Positions 23,849 through 38,076 of a DNA stretch of 64,000 bases are shown here, in pieces; within the stretch, counting starts at the first letter, position 1, and each line of letters begins with the position of its first letter. The notes below the pieces were generated by a model that saw nothing but the letters and a program-made list of their open reading frames with translations, made no database searches and was not told the DNA's origin. The stretch spans positions 8,959,534-9,023,533 of the forward strand of contig NC_081331.1 in assembly GCF_022539665.2 (NCBI RefSeq), written 5' to 3'. The stretch comes from Daphnia carinata. Taxonomy: Eukaryota > Arthropoda > Branchiopoda > Diplostraca > Daphniidae. The position numbers were made by a program, and so were the translations under genes.

Positions 23849-26800
23849 TTACAATACATCGCGATGCCAAATCCATTTCTTGTTGGTATGATCAAATCGA
23901 TGGGATAACCATTGGCTTTGGAGCAAAGCGTAACGTTCTTTGCTTAAATAAAGAGGTTTTCCGCGCCTGATGATTGAGTAAAATCGCACATCAATAACAA
24001 TTGAGCATTATTAATGATTTAAAGTTGAAATTACTTGAGCTCGCGATCTTCTTCTCCAAATGCGTCCAAATAAACAGAACCCCAAAGACAAGCTCGTTTT
24101 CCGCGGATTACGATGATGGTTGAGCTATTAACAGCAAGAAAGATGGCTGTCCCTGCTCCACAGTCAATCGAATGCTGTAAGTAAACACACAGTTAGGTCC
24201 GCAAATTCACTCTCTACAACATGTTTCTGCGTCGGATGCATCGCTTACCTGCACAGCTTCGTGGATATTTTCCTCCTTGCAACAATTCTCTCGAAGACAG
24301 ACAAGGGCTCCGCAGACCAGACAAAGACTAGGCTCCTTCGGGACAGAATTGCATTGCGAGCATGATTTGTGATGATAGAACTGCAAAGGCAATGAATAAA
24401 TAATTAATTAATGGTAAAATAAAGTAAGTAAATTAAATTAAAGAAAGCCCGAGGTCTCCGTCAGGGGTTGCTTCTTCATTGCACTACCTTGAAAAGGGTA
24501 TCGTAAGAATTCGGAAGCGTCAGAAGCCGCGGTCCTCTCCATTGACGATGTTGCATCAGCAGGTCAGTGGCCGCCAATATGCTCCTGGAATTGGCGAGGA
24601 AACCGCGAAATTCGTGGCACCAATAACCAATAACGGCGTTTGGCGCTAAGCAGGTGTCGATTTTCATTTCATAATTGATGTTCAAGTAAGAACAAAGTTC
24701 GACGAACTCCTCGTGATCAGTGTGACTGATCCCCGACGTGGGAAGCGAATCGCCAAACAAGTGAAACTGCAATAAGCATGCGATGCGAAGGAAATGTAGA
24801 GCCATTTTGTATAACGGCTGCTGGATGTCGCCCTCGACATTCAACACCGTATTGTCGTTGAACTCAATGTCGGTTTCCTCGTCCCTGTAGAGGTGGACAT
24901 CTTCCATCTTGCTGATGATGAACGACATGAGTGCAGCAACATTCCAGTCGCTCAAGGACAGCGACTTGTACGCCTTCCTCTTTTTCTCACCTAAACGGCA
25001 ACTCAGCTGCATGACGATTTGAACCATGGTCAGATTGAAGAGCCGTTGCACTAGGCAAACGAAATGTCGCCGCTCGACGGGAAGCGGAAGTACCAAGACC
25101 ATCTGAATAAGAAGGCATGGGACGTCTTGTATGAGCAGCGGCACTTCCATTTCAGTTGTGCGCGCTAAGCTATGGCTGAACGTTTCAGCGCTGTCGATCC
25201 CAGCTATCCGCGACCAAGTGTGTTGGTAGGATCGGGTGTTCAGTATTTTGCTGTGCGTCGCCAAAACGTGAAGCAAAGGTAGTAAGCACGATCTTTTCGG
25301 TAGCAGAGACCAAGGCGAAGTTGAGTGGGAGACACTTTGGGAAGACGAACCCATGCTGGAAGCGCCAGGCGTTGGCGATGAGGAGAATCGCAGCTCCAAG
25401 CCAGGGCTGATCCAGCTGGCGCTAGACGCACCGGGCGTCGGGCTCGTCTCGCCCATCGCTTGAGCATTCATATTCGAAGCTGCGCTGGATAGTGATGCGC
25501 AGCCCGATCCAGACGAACCAGCGACCAGCCCTGAACTTTGAATAATCGAGTCTCCTCTTTGCATCAATTCGATTTCCAAATTGGTTCGTGCTAACGACTG
25601 GACAAAGAGGAAGAGACTAGCTGGACTAGGTGTTGAGGTGATTTGTCTAAAGTGCGAAAAGGTCGCGTTTGTCATGTCTTCCATCACCCGCCCCATGGCC
25701 TCCATCAGGTTCGATCCAAGATGCGGCGATATCGAAGGTTCACTGGCAAACATATTCTTCACTTCTTCACTGGCTTGAGTGAGACACGAGACGACGCCGA
25801 CTGCTTTGTGAGGTCGCCCTCGGCTACTACCGTAAAGCTTCGTGGCAATAGGTAGAGCCGAATTGGCTAACTGCCTGCAAAGGGGACACGAGTATTCGCC
25901 CCTCTCGACGTTGAGACTCTGTTGCCTTTGTTGCGACCTCAGCGATTGCAGATACTGTTTATGACAATCGAGATGCAAATAATGGCCACACGTGTGAACG
26001 TAGACACCTCCTTCGTAGCCTATGTTGAGGCATGCCAGCCATGAGCTTTCGTCAAAGTGTTGGCGTAAATTCTCCACTCGTCGGCTCATTTCAACGTGCA
26101 GGGAGTCCACCTTGTCCAGGTTGAAGCGATCTTCTTCGCAGACGGGCAACGCCAGACTCGATCCGCACGGCCAGGAGCGCTTGTGAGCCAAGACACTTGT
26201 CGCCTGCAGCAAGACAACTAGGCACATGGGACGCTCGGATGTGCTCGGCGACGCCTGGTTGCAGATGACACAATCATATTCTTCGGAGCTACCTCCCTCA
26301 TTCGTTGTTGGATACGACGAATGCATGTTAAACGAGTCCGCAGTGGAAGACGGCTTCGGAATCGATACCGATGATCCCGATGATTGGCAGGCGGCAGCCT
26401 CGGAGGAAGGGGCATTGGAAGACGAAGAACCCATCGAATTTGCCTCCAGATCCATTTCGACATCTTCGGCAGCCATAGCTTGCTGCATAAATTGTTTCTG
26501 CTTAGTTGCAAATTCCTGAAGAAGACGCTGTTGCCTCTCCTTAATTCTCCTTTTCTTCTCCTTCTCTCTCAGTTCGTCGGCCGTTTCACTGGGCAGGCAA
26601 TCTTCAGCGGTGCGAGGCGGCCATAACGTTTGCTTCGTAGAGATAATTGACTGCCTGACTCGCGGATCTATCCGACTCAGTTTATCGAGAACTTTCCCAA
26701 TCCAAAAAGAGCCGTTACCGATTCGGCCATCCTCATCGACTGTAGGGCGCGCATCATTATCTTGGCTCAGAGATTCAGGAAGACGATAGCTATCACTATG

Positions 26801-29800
26801 GCCATTGAAGGACGAATGAAGCCGTAGCAAAAGAGAGATTATAGATTCGCGGACACACAGGCGCTCGTGTTGGTTATCACTTTCCGGCCCTTCGTCGTAT
26901 TGTATAGTGGACATGCCAGGCGAGGTGTCAGATAAGTTGGAGTCGACTGAAATTTGGTTGGTGTACTTGGTGACTTCGTTTCCAGCGGTGATGGCGCGGA
27001 TATTGGAATACGGTAGCTGGGGCAGGGCAGGAGTTGGGGAAATGGCTCCAGCTATGACCATGCTTGCCTGGTTGACGGCCGACAAAGCAGGCATAACCCG
27101 GAAGTGAGATGAGTTGCCTATACGGCTTGGGTTTCGATACACTGACATTGCGGCCACGTCCGAGGATACTACAGGTCTGTTTGAAGCAACTGGTACCAAG
27201 GCTAGAGAATCTGTTTCCGGTAAAGCAAGCAAAACATTTCCTCCGGTCGCTTCAGGGACATCCAAATCCATGTCCTGATCACTCGACTCTCCTTCCGAAG
27301 TTGAAGAAGCGGAGGACGCCGAGGATTCTAAATCCAGTTCTGCAGCTGAGAAATGCACAGGACTATAGAGATAACATTCAGTTCGCCATTATGCAACTAG
27401 TATATCATACCTTCAGTGCTATTGGCGACAACTGCTGTCGAAGTAGCTAACGTCACGTTGTTAACAACAGTGATCACGTTCTCGGCCAAGTTATCGGTAG
27501 AAAACCATTCACTAAGTTGAAGGTCGACGCGATCATCAAGTAGATGGACAATGGGTTCCCGAATGCAAACCTCCTAGTGATTACCAAAATACGTTATACA
27601 TTCTGCTCCGATCAAGTACTTCGCAATAAACTAGGATTATTTAAAACTAATTATTCATTGATTTCGGATTTGCGTAGGCACTAAGTCGATCTCTAAGAAC
27701 GCAATAAGTTGACAAACAAATCCGAATTCAAACAGTTGTCTCAATATTTCTGTGACTGATCTGCGAGGCATCCGTATTCATGCATGGAATGCTAATTTTC
27801 TATACTCGCCAATCATAAAGAATGCCAAAGACTTACATTTCCTTGCGTTGTCGACTGATGAACCAAAGACACGGCCATATCCAATAGATATATCACTAAA
27901 GCTAGAGATTGCTCGCTCACGAGAGTTGGGGCATTAATGGCCTTATACAGCAAGACGAATAGCATTGCGTGGAAGGTCCTCGACAAAAGAAGCTTGCGAG
28001 GATCCTCGTAATTTGGATGCGTCGCAATAGGTAGACGAAAAGGTGGCCACAGAGTACCAGACGAATAACTGGGGTACAGGCCGCTCTGTCGAACACTAGT
28101 AGTCGTTCAAAATGATACACATAATCAAATTCAAAATTATTAGTGGCGCTTCCAAAACTATTGGCAACTCAAGTATTGTTTTACTACTGAGTAAACCGAT
28201 CCATTGATGTCTGAAAATCTCTTCGGTGAACGGCTCGGAGCAGTACATAAATAGGATCATACAATTTTTCCCATACAACAGCTTTAGGCACGTACATTCC
28301 TTGTTGCATGGATCCACTCGCTTCAAAATTGGGTGCCTTATAGTCAGCAACCTGGAAAGTATGCAATAAGGAAAACGATATTAACCTTGTACGAACTGTA
28401 GATCGGTGTGGGATTCGCATTCAAGTGCCTTACCTGTGCAAGAATCGCGTCAAAATCTTTGTTCTGCGGTGCACCGCATTTCTCGGGTAGCAATTCCATT
28501 AGCTGGCTGTGTGTACGGTCACTCATACACAAGAGAGATACCATTTCTAACCGATCAAGGTCAGACTCATTTGCACCTTGAGAAATTGTTTTTAGGAAAA
28601 AAAAACCGTTAGATCACAATTTCCATTGGCAAGGTATTGTTGATGAGCGAACTTGTTACCTATGTTGGTTCGAATAGACATGAGGCTGGCAATGAACGTA
28701 AGACAACTTTCCAACATTGCGGCTTCTTGTTCTCCTTCTAAAAAATTTGACTTCAGCAAAGGGTTCATGGAAAGGAGTTCCATGGCATGAAATCTGAAAT
28801 GGCAAGTCCCATTCAATTACTATCATACTTGCAAAATCGAATTATAAACATGTTTCTGTTACCTTTCGAAAATGATTGGCAAGACGAACGTAGGCGACAA
28901 CTGTGTAGCACATATTTGAAGGAGATAAATATCGGCGTCAACCATAGAATTCCCAAAATGGCATTGGATGTAAGACATCGCTTGTCCTTTAATTTGCAAT
29001 CCATTTCGTACCCAAAGGCCAGACAGAATTTCATAGAATGCAGCCTTGAAACATAAGGAAATGACAAAAAAAAACCGAAGAAAAATTAATAATTGGAAGA
29101 TCCAAATTCAGAGATATGAAATAGAGAAATACCATCATTAACTGGGATTGAACCCCAATTGCATCAAGTGAATTATCATCTTAATAAAGAGGATGAAAAA
29201 AAAACAACATAATTACAAGTAATTTTCTCGGTATTTCTTTAATAGTAGGTAACTTCACAATTTTTATTTTACTTTTTAAATTAGAGCTCAATTGGCTAGG
29301 CTACCAAAATAGCCAAGAAAGGTTCCTGACAATAGCGGCACAACCAAAAACTTGTTATACATCCAAAACAATGGTTGACCCTTAGGAAATCTGGAGACCC
29401 ACTAAGGGACAGCTTAAAGCCTAGAATATCCAGTCGGATTTCCCCTATTTTTTATTTTTATTTAAAACGCAAAAAAAGGCAAAAAGAGGCACAAAAAAAA
29501 AAAAAATGAATGTCTCAAAGAAGCAAACATGCCATGCGATAAAGGCAATAACAGGAAGGGAGCATTCATGGAACTCATGGGAGAAGCAAAATTTCCCAGA
29601 TAAAAACTCCCCCTTCCGAACTAACTGATAACCTCCCTCTGGCAACATTCTTTTTCGTTTTCTTCCTTTGCTTTGCTACAACACTTGTGCCATGCAATGC
29701 ACAGTACCGAACCAGCCCTCCGGCAACCAGCGTACGAGAAAGCTGCACGTGACAGTGGAATCAGGACCAAACGAAGTTGAACTGTCCGCAGCCACAGGAC

Positions 29801-32800
29801 TATTCATCTGTTTGCGAGACGAAGACTAACAATTACAAGTTGTAGGTGATAGTTTTTTTTTTCCCAAACTCTTTTGAGAGATAAAAAAAAGTGAAAAAGA
29901 TGACACGGCTTGTGTCACCCGAGAAGAAGCTACGCAGTTGCTTGCTGCTTCTACTTGTGTTTCTGCAACCGACTAGGTCAGCCATCATAGCACACGAGAA
30001 AGTAAGCGAAATTGTTCAACAAGCTCAGCGTTTACTGAATACTACTTTAGCTGACGGGAGGTTACGCTCGTTCGAACTGGAAGGAAACAACAACAGCGCT
30101 GTGATGGCACAGCTCGTTCAGCCTTTATCATTGCAAATAGCTGTGATGCAGGTTACAGCAGCCCTGAATCGCGAAATGAATTTGCCAAAATGGCAGGCCA
30201 TGCTACGAGCTCTCGGTGGCGATCGCGAAGTGCTCAAACGGTTTGCGCAAATGCGCTCGCACTTTGCTTTGTTAGAGAAACAGCTGAGCGCTGGCCAAGA
30301 TGGAGGCATTGAGGAACAACTCAATCAGATTGCTGCGCTCAGCTCTTCATCTACGACATGGGCGCGTGTTTGGCAACAACTGCAAACACTGATACAAGAG
30401 GTCGACAATCTACACGACTGGTTCGACCGTTACCAACGCAATTCAGCTGTCGTTAACGAGCGTACTTTACGCGACTTTTCCGAGACTGTCCACAGTGGAT
30501 TAACTATCGAGAAAGCTTTAACTTCGATTCACGAAGCTGTTTGTCCTTACATCATGGACGACGAGGACATGGAACGACCCGATAACAGCTCAGTTAGTTG
30601 TAACGGAGGAGTTCTGGAAACCCTGCAAACGGCTTTGACTCGGGTTGGAAAGCTTCACTGATGGATTTAACGAATGATTTATGAACTGAATTTTTTTTTT
30701 TTTCCTATCAACATCTGGTGGACTCGACCAACAGGCTAACGATAGCTTTATCTGTTCCTTGCCCAAGTCGACGCATCAACTTGTCTACGACCTATATGCC
30801 CTTTTAACTTTGACTGACGCCAAAGGTTACGCAATGATGCAGTTCTCATGGATGCTTTTGCGTCTCTATGGAAAAGGTACGTGTTACAAATTACTGCAGC
30901 CTAGTGTTAAATAACTACAAGAAGATACGACGAAAACCGTTGTTCGTTTAACTATGAGTAGGGAGTTATACTACTGAAACAGAAAAGGCAAGAATCGACT
31001 TCGAAAGGCGCATGACTGAAAAAGCGGAGGCTGCACAAAACGTTTTATCAAATCTGACTAATTGGATGTGGAAATGCGATACACCCAAAAGTAGACAGAT
31101 CGAGAACGAAACGTATATTCAGTTCACAGAATTACTGCAAGTAAGTCTTTTGCTAAGTAGCATATTCCTATCATCTCCATTTACACAAATACATTTCTTC
31201 TTTCGCACTCGTCTTTCAGGGCTACGTAGTCAACGAAGTGGATCTCAACCAAGACAACACTTGCAAAGAAAGTTGTTCAGCTTACTCAAATAGCCAAGAA
31301 AAGGGTTGCTTCGGCAATCAATTTTGCGCAAATTCGCGGCGGTGTTCCAGCGGACGCATTTATAATTGCGGTTTCATCGAAGCCGATTCGAACGTCTGCG
31401 TAACTAAAGCGCCTGGAAGACGCTACGATTGGATTCAGTACAAAAGCGGTCGGGTATTCGGTCAAAAGTCGGAATGCAACTCATCTACTAGCAAGAACGT
31501 GAAGACCGATTCGTGGTGGCGCTGGGTTTTCTGGCATTGTTCCTACTGCATGTGTCTTTGCGATCAACCTGGACCACAATCGGATCGATACGTGAGCCTG
31601 CAATCGGCGCTAGCAGCCTCTGCTAGCAATCGGTTGATGACCGGAGTTCGCTTCGTGAAGAAGAATCGGGTATTGCACATTCAAATTCAAGAAGGCGAAG
31701 CATTACCGCAAGGCTCGGTTAACGAGACGACGCTTCAGTGGCAGCCAATTACCCCCATTACGGTACCAAGTGGCCAACATGAAACTGTAGAAGACGGACT
31801 TGGATATGCCACTCTGCGCTACGAAGAGCGAGCTCTTGATCTCGACGATTTGGTTGCCCCGAAAGGACACGTTATAACTGGATTGCGCTTCCGCAAATTG
31901 GGTGGTCATCTGAATTTAGAGGCTCAAGCATCGCCCATCGATTTCATGACTGGTTCAATCGACAGCGAACGTGCCATTTGGCTGTCTAACGACAACACTC
32001 CCGTTACGGAAACAAACCCACGTACGAAAGTGTCCCTATTGTCGCCTGATGTGTCCACGCGCTCTCACATACCATCTGTACCCGATTCAGCCTCGGATCA
32101 ATTCATAGAATTCCAAGTTACGTCCTTGGAAAAAGACGTATCTCAAACTACGGTGCCTTTTATTGAAGCTACTCCAGTAGCGCCCGAACCACCAGTTTGG
32201 TTGACGGGAATCGGTATCTATCACAAAGGCCAACCTGGATATGGCGGATACGTCGCCTTCCGCATTGCCACGCTCAACTTTTCTGATTACATGACGGTCT
32301 CTTCAGACGAATACAATTACACCGTCGAAGAAGACACTCTTGGTTAATTGTTTCAACCTCTTTCACTCTTCTCCTGATTCCCTCGTGTTGTCACAAATGA
32401 ATACAGGTCTAATGTTTACACTACCTTCTCATGTTCGAATACAGAAAAATAAACAGTGGGTGCGGAATTTCAATTTTGGGTGTTCCCACTACCTCTTCCC
32501 CTTATCTCCTCCCATCCACCAAAATAAAAAAAAAATTGGTGAATGAAGACTTACCTGAATGCGCAGGGGATGCATCATAATCAATTGAAGGAGGCTGGTG
32601 GGGGGTAATGCATCTTTCAAAAGTATTCCTTGCGCCCGAACAGCTTGGCATGTGAAAGCAGCTAGATAACGATGAAGGGGGATGTGAAAGCTAACTTGAT
32701 ACGGATCCGTCTAAAAATCGTTAACATAAAGATGTAAACCGTAGCACACCACAAATATACGAAATTGATTTTGAATAGGTCAGAAAAAGAAAAGTTATTT

Positions 32801-35240
32801 TTGGTCTTTTGTTCTTTACCTGCTCAGGAGATTTAAAATTGATAGCTTCAAGCCATTCTTCCAAGGCAGACAAACAATGCTTTAACAACATTTTGGTAAG
32901 ATGAATGGAGCCCGTATCGCGCAAATGAATAGCCAATGCCCACATTGCAGAGGCAGGAGCTTCTAGTTCAGCTGAAAAGGCTGCATAATAAGTATTTGGT
33001 TCAAATTCCACATGGGTACTCAACTCTCGCTGGTTTACATTCATTCCTGTAAACATTGAGGAGAAAAACAAAATCCTTTAATATCCGTGCCACTTTGCCG
33101 AAGATTTTTGGACACTTTAAGAAACAGAATATTATTGCAAGACGTGTTCGGCCATAACAATAAAACTAGATATTTTTTATTCCTCGGTAAAAAACAAAAC
33201 TAGGAAAAATTACTTCTATTATGAAATCCCCTCCTCTAAAATTGGTGAACACATGTTCATTTAGAAAAAGGTACGTCAAGCACTGGTAGGCCATTATTTT
33301 GTAAGTTAATTTAGACTTAAGGTATTTAACATCACTTTCTTTAGTGTCACTTACCTTGAAACATACTGAGGAACGAAAACCACATTTCCAACAAACTATC
33401 ATCCGAAAGGAACAGCAAAGCCACTGGTCGATGGGACAATAAATTGCTCAAATCGGAAACGAGCGGCCAGTAGCAATGATCTCGCATGACATGCTTGGAA
33501 CAATCCACCACAAAATGAAAGTTTTTCTTGGCATCTGTAAAGGAAGTTAACGTTTTGGAATCACTACGAATAGCAGAAGAAATACGAACTAAATTAAAGT
33601 ATTGCCTTGCAAAGTGCTAGGTACGAGGATTTTGCTCATCATGTCTCGTAACGAGACAACCATAACATGCAACAGATGTAGCTCCTCGGCCATTTTTGTA
33701 GCCAATTCTTCATTACTGAACAGCTGAACGCTGACATGAACAACACGATTACTAAGTGTGTCAGGATCAGACGATCCCACCAATAGGCGAGATATCCGTG
33801 CGTAATGTAGCACAAAGGCACGAGTAAATGCTTCCTACGAAAGTTCCAAATATACAGAAATTATTTTCACATGTTTGATAAGAAACACTTACCTTGTAAT
33901 CTGGATCAGGTAACATATTCAACAAAAGACATACTAGCTTTTGAGGGAACTCAAATTTCACAGTCCAAAACACCAATTCTTCTAGAAAAGTGCGATGAAC
34001 GAGGGAATCTTGAAGCGCAGGATATGCTGTACATAACAAAACATTATTTTGACAGTCGATATTGGCGTTTTCAAGGTAAGACCTTTATACTCATCTGGTG
34101 GTTCAGGACCAGGAAGACTTTCCAGAGACTTTTCATACATCCTCTGTGCCTCTTTCATAAACTGAGCATATTCTGAATCACCAGAAGGTATCTCAGTTAG
34201 CTGAGCATAAAGCTAAGAAACCAAACAGTATACTATTTAATCGTATGCAGAATAATGGTTAAAAACGCAGAAATACCTGTGGATTAATTAGCGCCGATGT
34301 CATGACATGTCTCATGGCTGCTCCCATTCCACTATAATCATGCAGCATTGTGATAAAGCAGTCAGCGTCTTGAACTGATTGAAGCTGATCTTCCAAAATA
34401 TCAGGGATGCTAATAAAGAATTTGAAGGTTACCTTGAAGAAATCTGAGAGTGGTGTTGTGGCAGTAGAAATTACATACCTATGGGACCTCAAATGCTGAA
34501 TTAACCTTAGGATAATTAATGGCATTACAGCCTGTGAAACAGCAAGCAGTTCAGGTGGCAGAATTGGTTTCCCGACATGGGCCCGAGGTCCATGACGTTC
34601 ACAAAACCCTGCTTCTTTCATAACACTAGTGTCACCACAATCACATGCACCACCAGCTTGTGACCTACATTTTGAAAATTGAAATCAAGGGATGAAAATT
34701 CTAAATCAAAATCACTCCATTAGGAAATACCTGAACATGTTAAAATCATGCCCCTCATGGTTTCCCTTTTGAAAACATTCTGCGCATAGTGACATGCAAG
34801 GGGAGATTCCACATGTCCTGCAGCGATAAGCAACAAAGTTTGCTGTCCAAACAAGGCCACATGTTGTGCCATTGTCATATCTTCTCACTAAAATGGTAAA
34901 TATAGTGTAACCACTTGTATCAATATTCCATATCTACTTTCCTCACCAATTGATGCAAACTCTACAGGAGTTTTACCACCAGCAATCAGCCATTTTATCC
35001 AGTCCACAGTTTCTAATTCTTCTATGGGCTTTTGGGGATTCAATAGTGTACTAAGTAATTCTTTAAGATGTTGGGGATCTGTTGTCCTACTACATTCAGA
35101 CTGTACATAAACGGCAGCCCCTCTTTTTCCTGTTAGAAAATCTCAAATATAAATACCACACACCAACTTCATTCCATTGACCTCAAAAGAGTCTTATACC
35201 TACCTTTACGCATAAGTATTTGGGAAGAAGGTGAATGCAT
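23849..35240 (-). CDS. UBR3: E3 ubiquitin-protein ligase UBR3
   Basis: This is a large RING-type E3 ligase of the UBR family. The first exon (ATG at 35,240) encodes [13 protein letters not shown]; the next gives [12 protein letters not shown], then LDWCKWLIAGG-like [19 protein letters not shown]. The UBR zinc box follows in exons near 34,900-34,590: [55 protein letters not shown]. The helical middle is split into about 20 short exons between 34,500 and 27,400. One 2.9-kb exon (about 27,354-24,487) holds a Ser-rich insert and the [12 protein letters not shown], then [12 protein letters not shown], then YSCPLCRQL. The last exons encode [10 protein letters not shown].., [20 protein letters not shown] and [12 protein letters not shown], ending HRDVL at 23,849. 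All match UBR3 rather than UBR1/2. It appears intact. A roughly 3.5-kb intron (29,060-32,555) hosts a gene on the other strand. Confidence 0.92.
29900..32347 (+). CDS. Secreted DUF4803-like protein nested in a UBR3 intron
   Basis: The gene lies wholly inside one UBR3 intron, on the opposite strand. The ATG at 29,900 opens a signal peptide (basic start, then [15 protein letters not shown]). A helical domain of about 230 residues follows ([30 protein letters not shown]). Next come an exon with [20 protein letters not shown], one with [18 protein letters not shown], and a long last exon starting [19 protein letters not shown]. The last exon has a Cys-rich block ([18 protein letters not shown]), then [20 protein letters not shown] and a beta-rich tail, ending EEDTLG. 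The pattern fits the arthropod DUF4803 family, which has no known function. The donor of exon 1 is uncertain: the frame runs to a stop at 30,661, and ACTCGG|GTTGGA is one candidate. If no donor works, the gene could be broken there. An extracellular product is inferred. Confidence 0.75.
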
Positions 35241-38076
35241 TTTCAAGTAGATAATTGTCTTAATAAATTTAGCTTTTTGATGATTAGAAGTATAACAAAG
35301 ATTTCCACTTCACACTAAATCCATCTAAAATTGTTAGCATGATTTATGGTATAAAAATGAATCAGCGTATTACTTTGTTTTAAGCAAAAAAAAATTGTAA
35401 ATTACTTACGAGATTTCTTAAGAAGACTTTCCTATAAAAAGGCAACGAGGCCAAAGAACGAAACGATCATATTTTCATTTTAACCACATTAAAGAAACGC
35501 AAAATTTCACTAGCAATATGCACACAGAGAACGTAATCACTAATCAGCTGTGCCAATGAAACCACGAAGGCCTTTCCAGTTTGGTCAGACTTCCAGGTTG
35601 TTTTTCACATTTCAAAACGCCACCTATTGGCATTTTGAGAGACCGTTATTCGGTAAACGAGCTGTTTTATTGGTTCAATCATGATGGCACAACTATACCC
35701 ATATACCGCCATACACGCCCTGTAAACGTGAGCAATAACGTTTTTTGGGTACAGGGCATGTTAAAGCCAAACCCTTAGTGGCAATCCTCAGCAGGCATAA
35801 CGCCTCATATTGGTGCAGCTGTATACTGATTTGAAACTGCCAGAAGTTAGTCGTTGGTATTTAAACCCTATTAAACGTTATTACACTGCACTTAATAATA
35901 ATCCACGACATTTTGTTTTTGATTTCATTACATAACCGAAAATTTGCTGAGAATATGGCTTTATTTTACAGGAATCTTCTTTAAGGTATTTGTTTACCAG
36001 CTGTGATATTGTAGGGGACTAAGATACAACCACCAGGATAAACCACAAAGTTATAAAACACTCTACAACAGCAGCAGCAAACTGGCATTTTTGGTATATG
36101 ATTAGGCTCGTCATCTTGCAGGTAATAATAAATATTTTTTCTGACAATATGTTGCTTGTGGTAGGAAAATAAACAAAGCATTATGGCATTGAATATGCGG
36201 AAGCAGATAGTTGTTTCACTCTTTTACCCAGAGAGTATACAGTACACGAGATGCTTTATTGAGATATAGACCATTCCTTTTAAAAGGTAATGTCAATTGA
36301 GGTTATAGGTGAAAATTAAAGAGGCAATGAGTGATATCTTAATAAAGGTGGGCATCAGAACTTACATATTTGATAAATATTTTGCTTTTGCCTTACGATG
36401 TGTCAAACAGATACGTTAACGTAGTTAACTGAATCATTGAAGGAACACCACCACAGCTGATTCGATGTGTGGCGTTTTAATAATTTTAAAAGACATTAAT
36501 AGAGGGAATTTCGGCTGAAAAACGTAAAAAACTTCAGCATGGACTAAAATTTTAATTATTGCCAAATTTCTTCAGCAATAGAACCAGAAAACCTTGTTCA
36601 CAATGCCAGAAAATTGGTAAGAAAAAGAAAATTCATCTGGCAATGTTGGATGCGGTAAGCTTGAGCTATCGCTTCATCTTTCCCTCTTTTGCTTACGTGT
36701 GAACAGTTCTGGTTTTTTCTGTGTCTCAAATTGATTTATTACAAAGCTTTTATTTGAGAAAACGATAGCAGAACTTCTTTAACGATTCATTCGTTTTTTG
36801 GGAAGCCCAAAAACAAAAAATAATTCCGTTTGTGTCTATGAATCTATGAAAGAAGGGTGTGGCATAGCACTGGGCACCTCGTTTTTACTTGTTTCGTTTG
36901 TTTTTACGGTGTAAGTGTTATTTCGGATAGTATTGAATATGTTACGCGTTGCCCTGTTTTAACTGATGAAGTTTAATCATTTAATTAAGAAAATCGAGAA
37001 ATGTTTTTTCGTGTTTTTACGTTAGTGCAAGAAATGCCCGGTAGATGCTTCTAACTGATTCAATGGTTATAAAAATAGGATATTCAATTTTTTTCTGAAG
37101 ACTATTAATTTTAAGGAACGAAATTCGATGCAGAACGCAGTAACAGTTGGAAATAAGTTTCTTTCATTTTTTTATTATGATTTCTTCCCATGACTTTGGT
37201 TTCGAATTACTTATTTAAATTTTGTTTACTCTTGTTTTAACATAAAAAATGTATACATACATTTTTTAAGTTAAATACCAAGTCAGGTTAAACAAAAGTT
37301 AAGTAAGTAAACAATATACGCAAAACAAAGTATTAAAAAATTATGGTACATTACCTCCCTAAAAAATTCAGAAACGTGTCAGAACCGTATGGGAACGTTA
37401 CGTTTGCCGCAGGCCGAAGATAGAAAGGCTACGTTCGTCCAATAAGGTTGAGAAGATTCTCCTTGGCGGTGATTGAGCTCGCCGCCATTAGTTACTAAGT
37501 GTGCGAAGCTTTTTGATAGTTTTATTATTGCAGTACCCACTAAACGTTTCACACACCAGATGTTTGTGAGAAAATTCAGGCATGTATATTTTTACGTATG
37601 CATCCCTAAAATATACGGAGCCTTTCTTTATATCCCATAATTCATTTCATATAAATTGATTGTTGATAACAAATGTTAGTCTCTTTGGGGCCTCCAATTT
37701 GTTTCTTTGTCTCCAGTGTATGACAAAAAATAATTGGTCCTCCAATTTGTGTCTTGCGTCACCGACTACAGTTGCTGCTACTTTTGAATAATATAAATTG
37801 TTCCTTTACCTATGATGATTACATATTTGTTAAGAATAAGATTTGCATAGAATTTAAAAGAGTTCCTGTTTTTTTTGTCTTCTTTCTTTTCGTTTTTATT
37901 CTTCCTTTTCCTCCGCTGCGCATTTCGGTTGTATTGGTTATGGCTTGTTCGTTTTCCTCGCGGCGGTATTCTAGTTGTTATTTTCTTTTCTTCTTGTTTT
38001 GGTCAGGAAACTACCGTTTTGTTTTTGTTCACATTCTTAGAATATGGCTTGCACTTTTTTATTACATGCGTCCGAT
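35241..38076. other. Intergenic spacer upstream of UBR3
   Basis: No gene is supported. The first few hundred bases are likely UBR3 5' UTR and promoter (a possible non-coding first exon near 35,410). A short plus-strand frame at 35,581-35,778 is unrecognised. From 36,200 to 37,700 the sequence is AT-rich without recognisable structure. Confidence 0.45.

Noticed and set aside
25581-27107. Several 60-100 codon plus-strand ORFs within the UBR3 region
   Set aside because: They are shadows of the 2.9-kb UBR3 exon on the minus strand.
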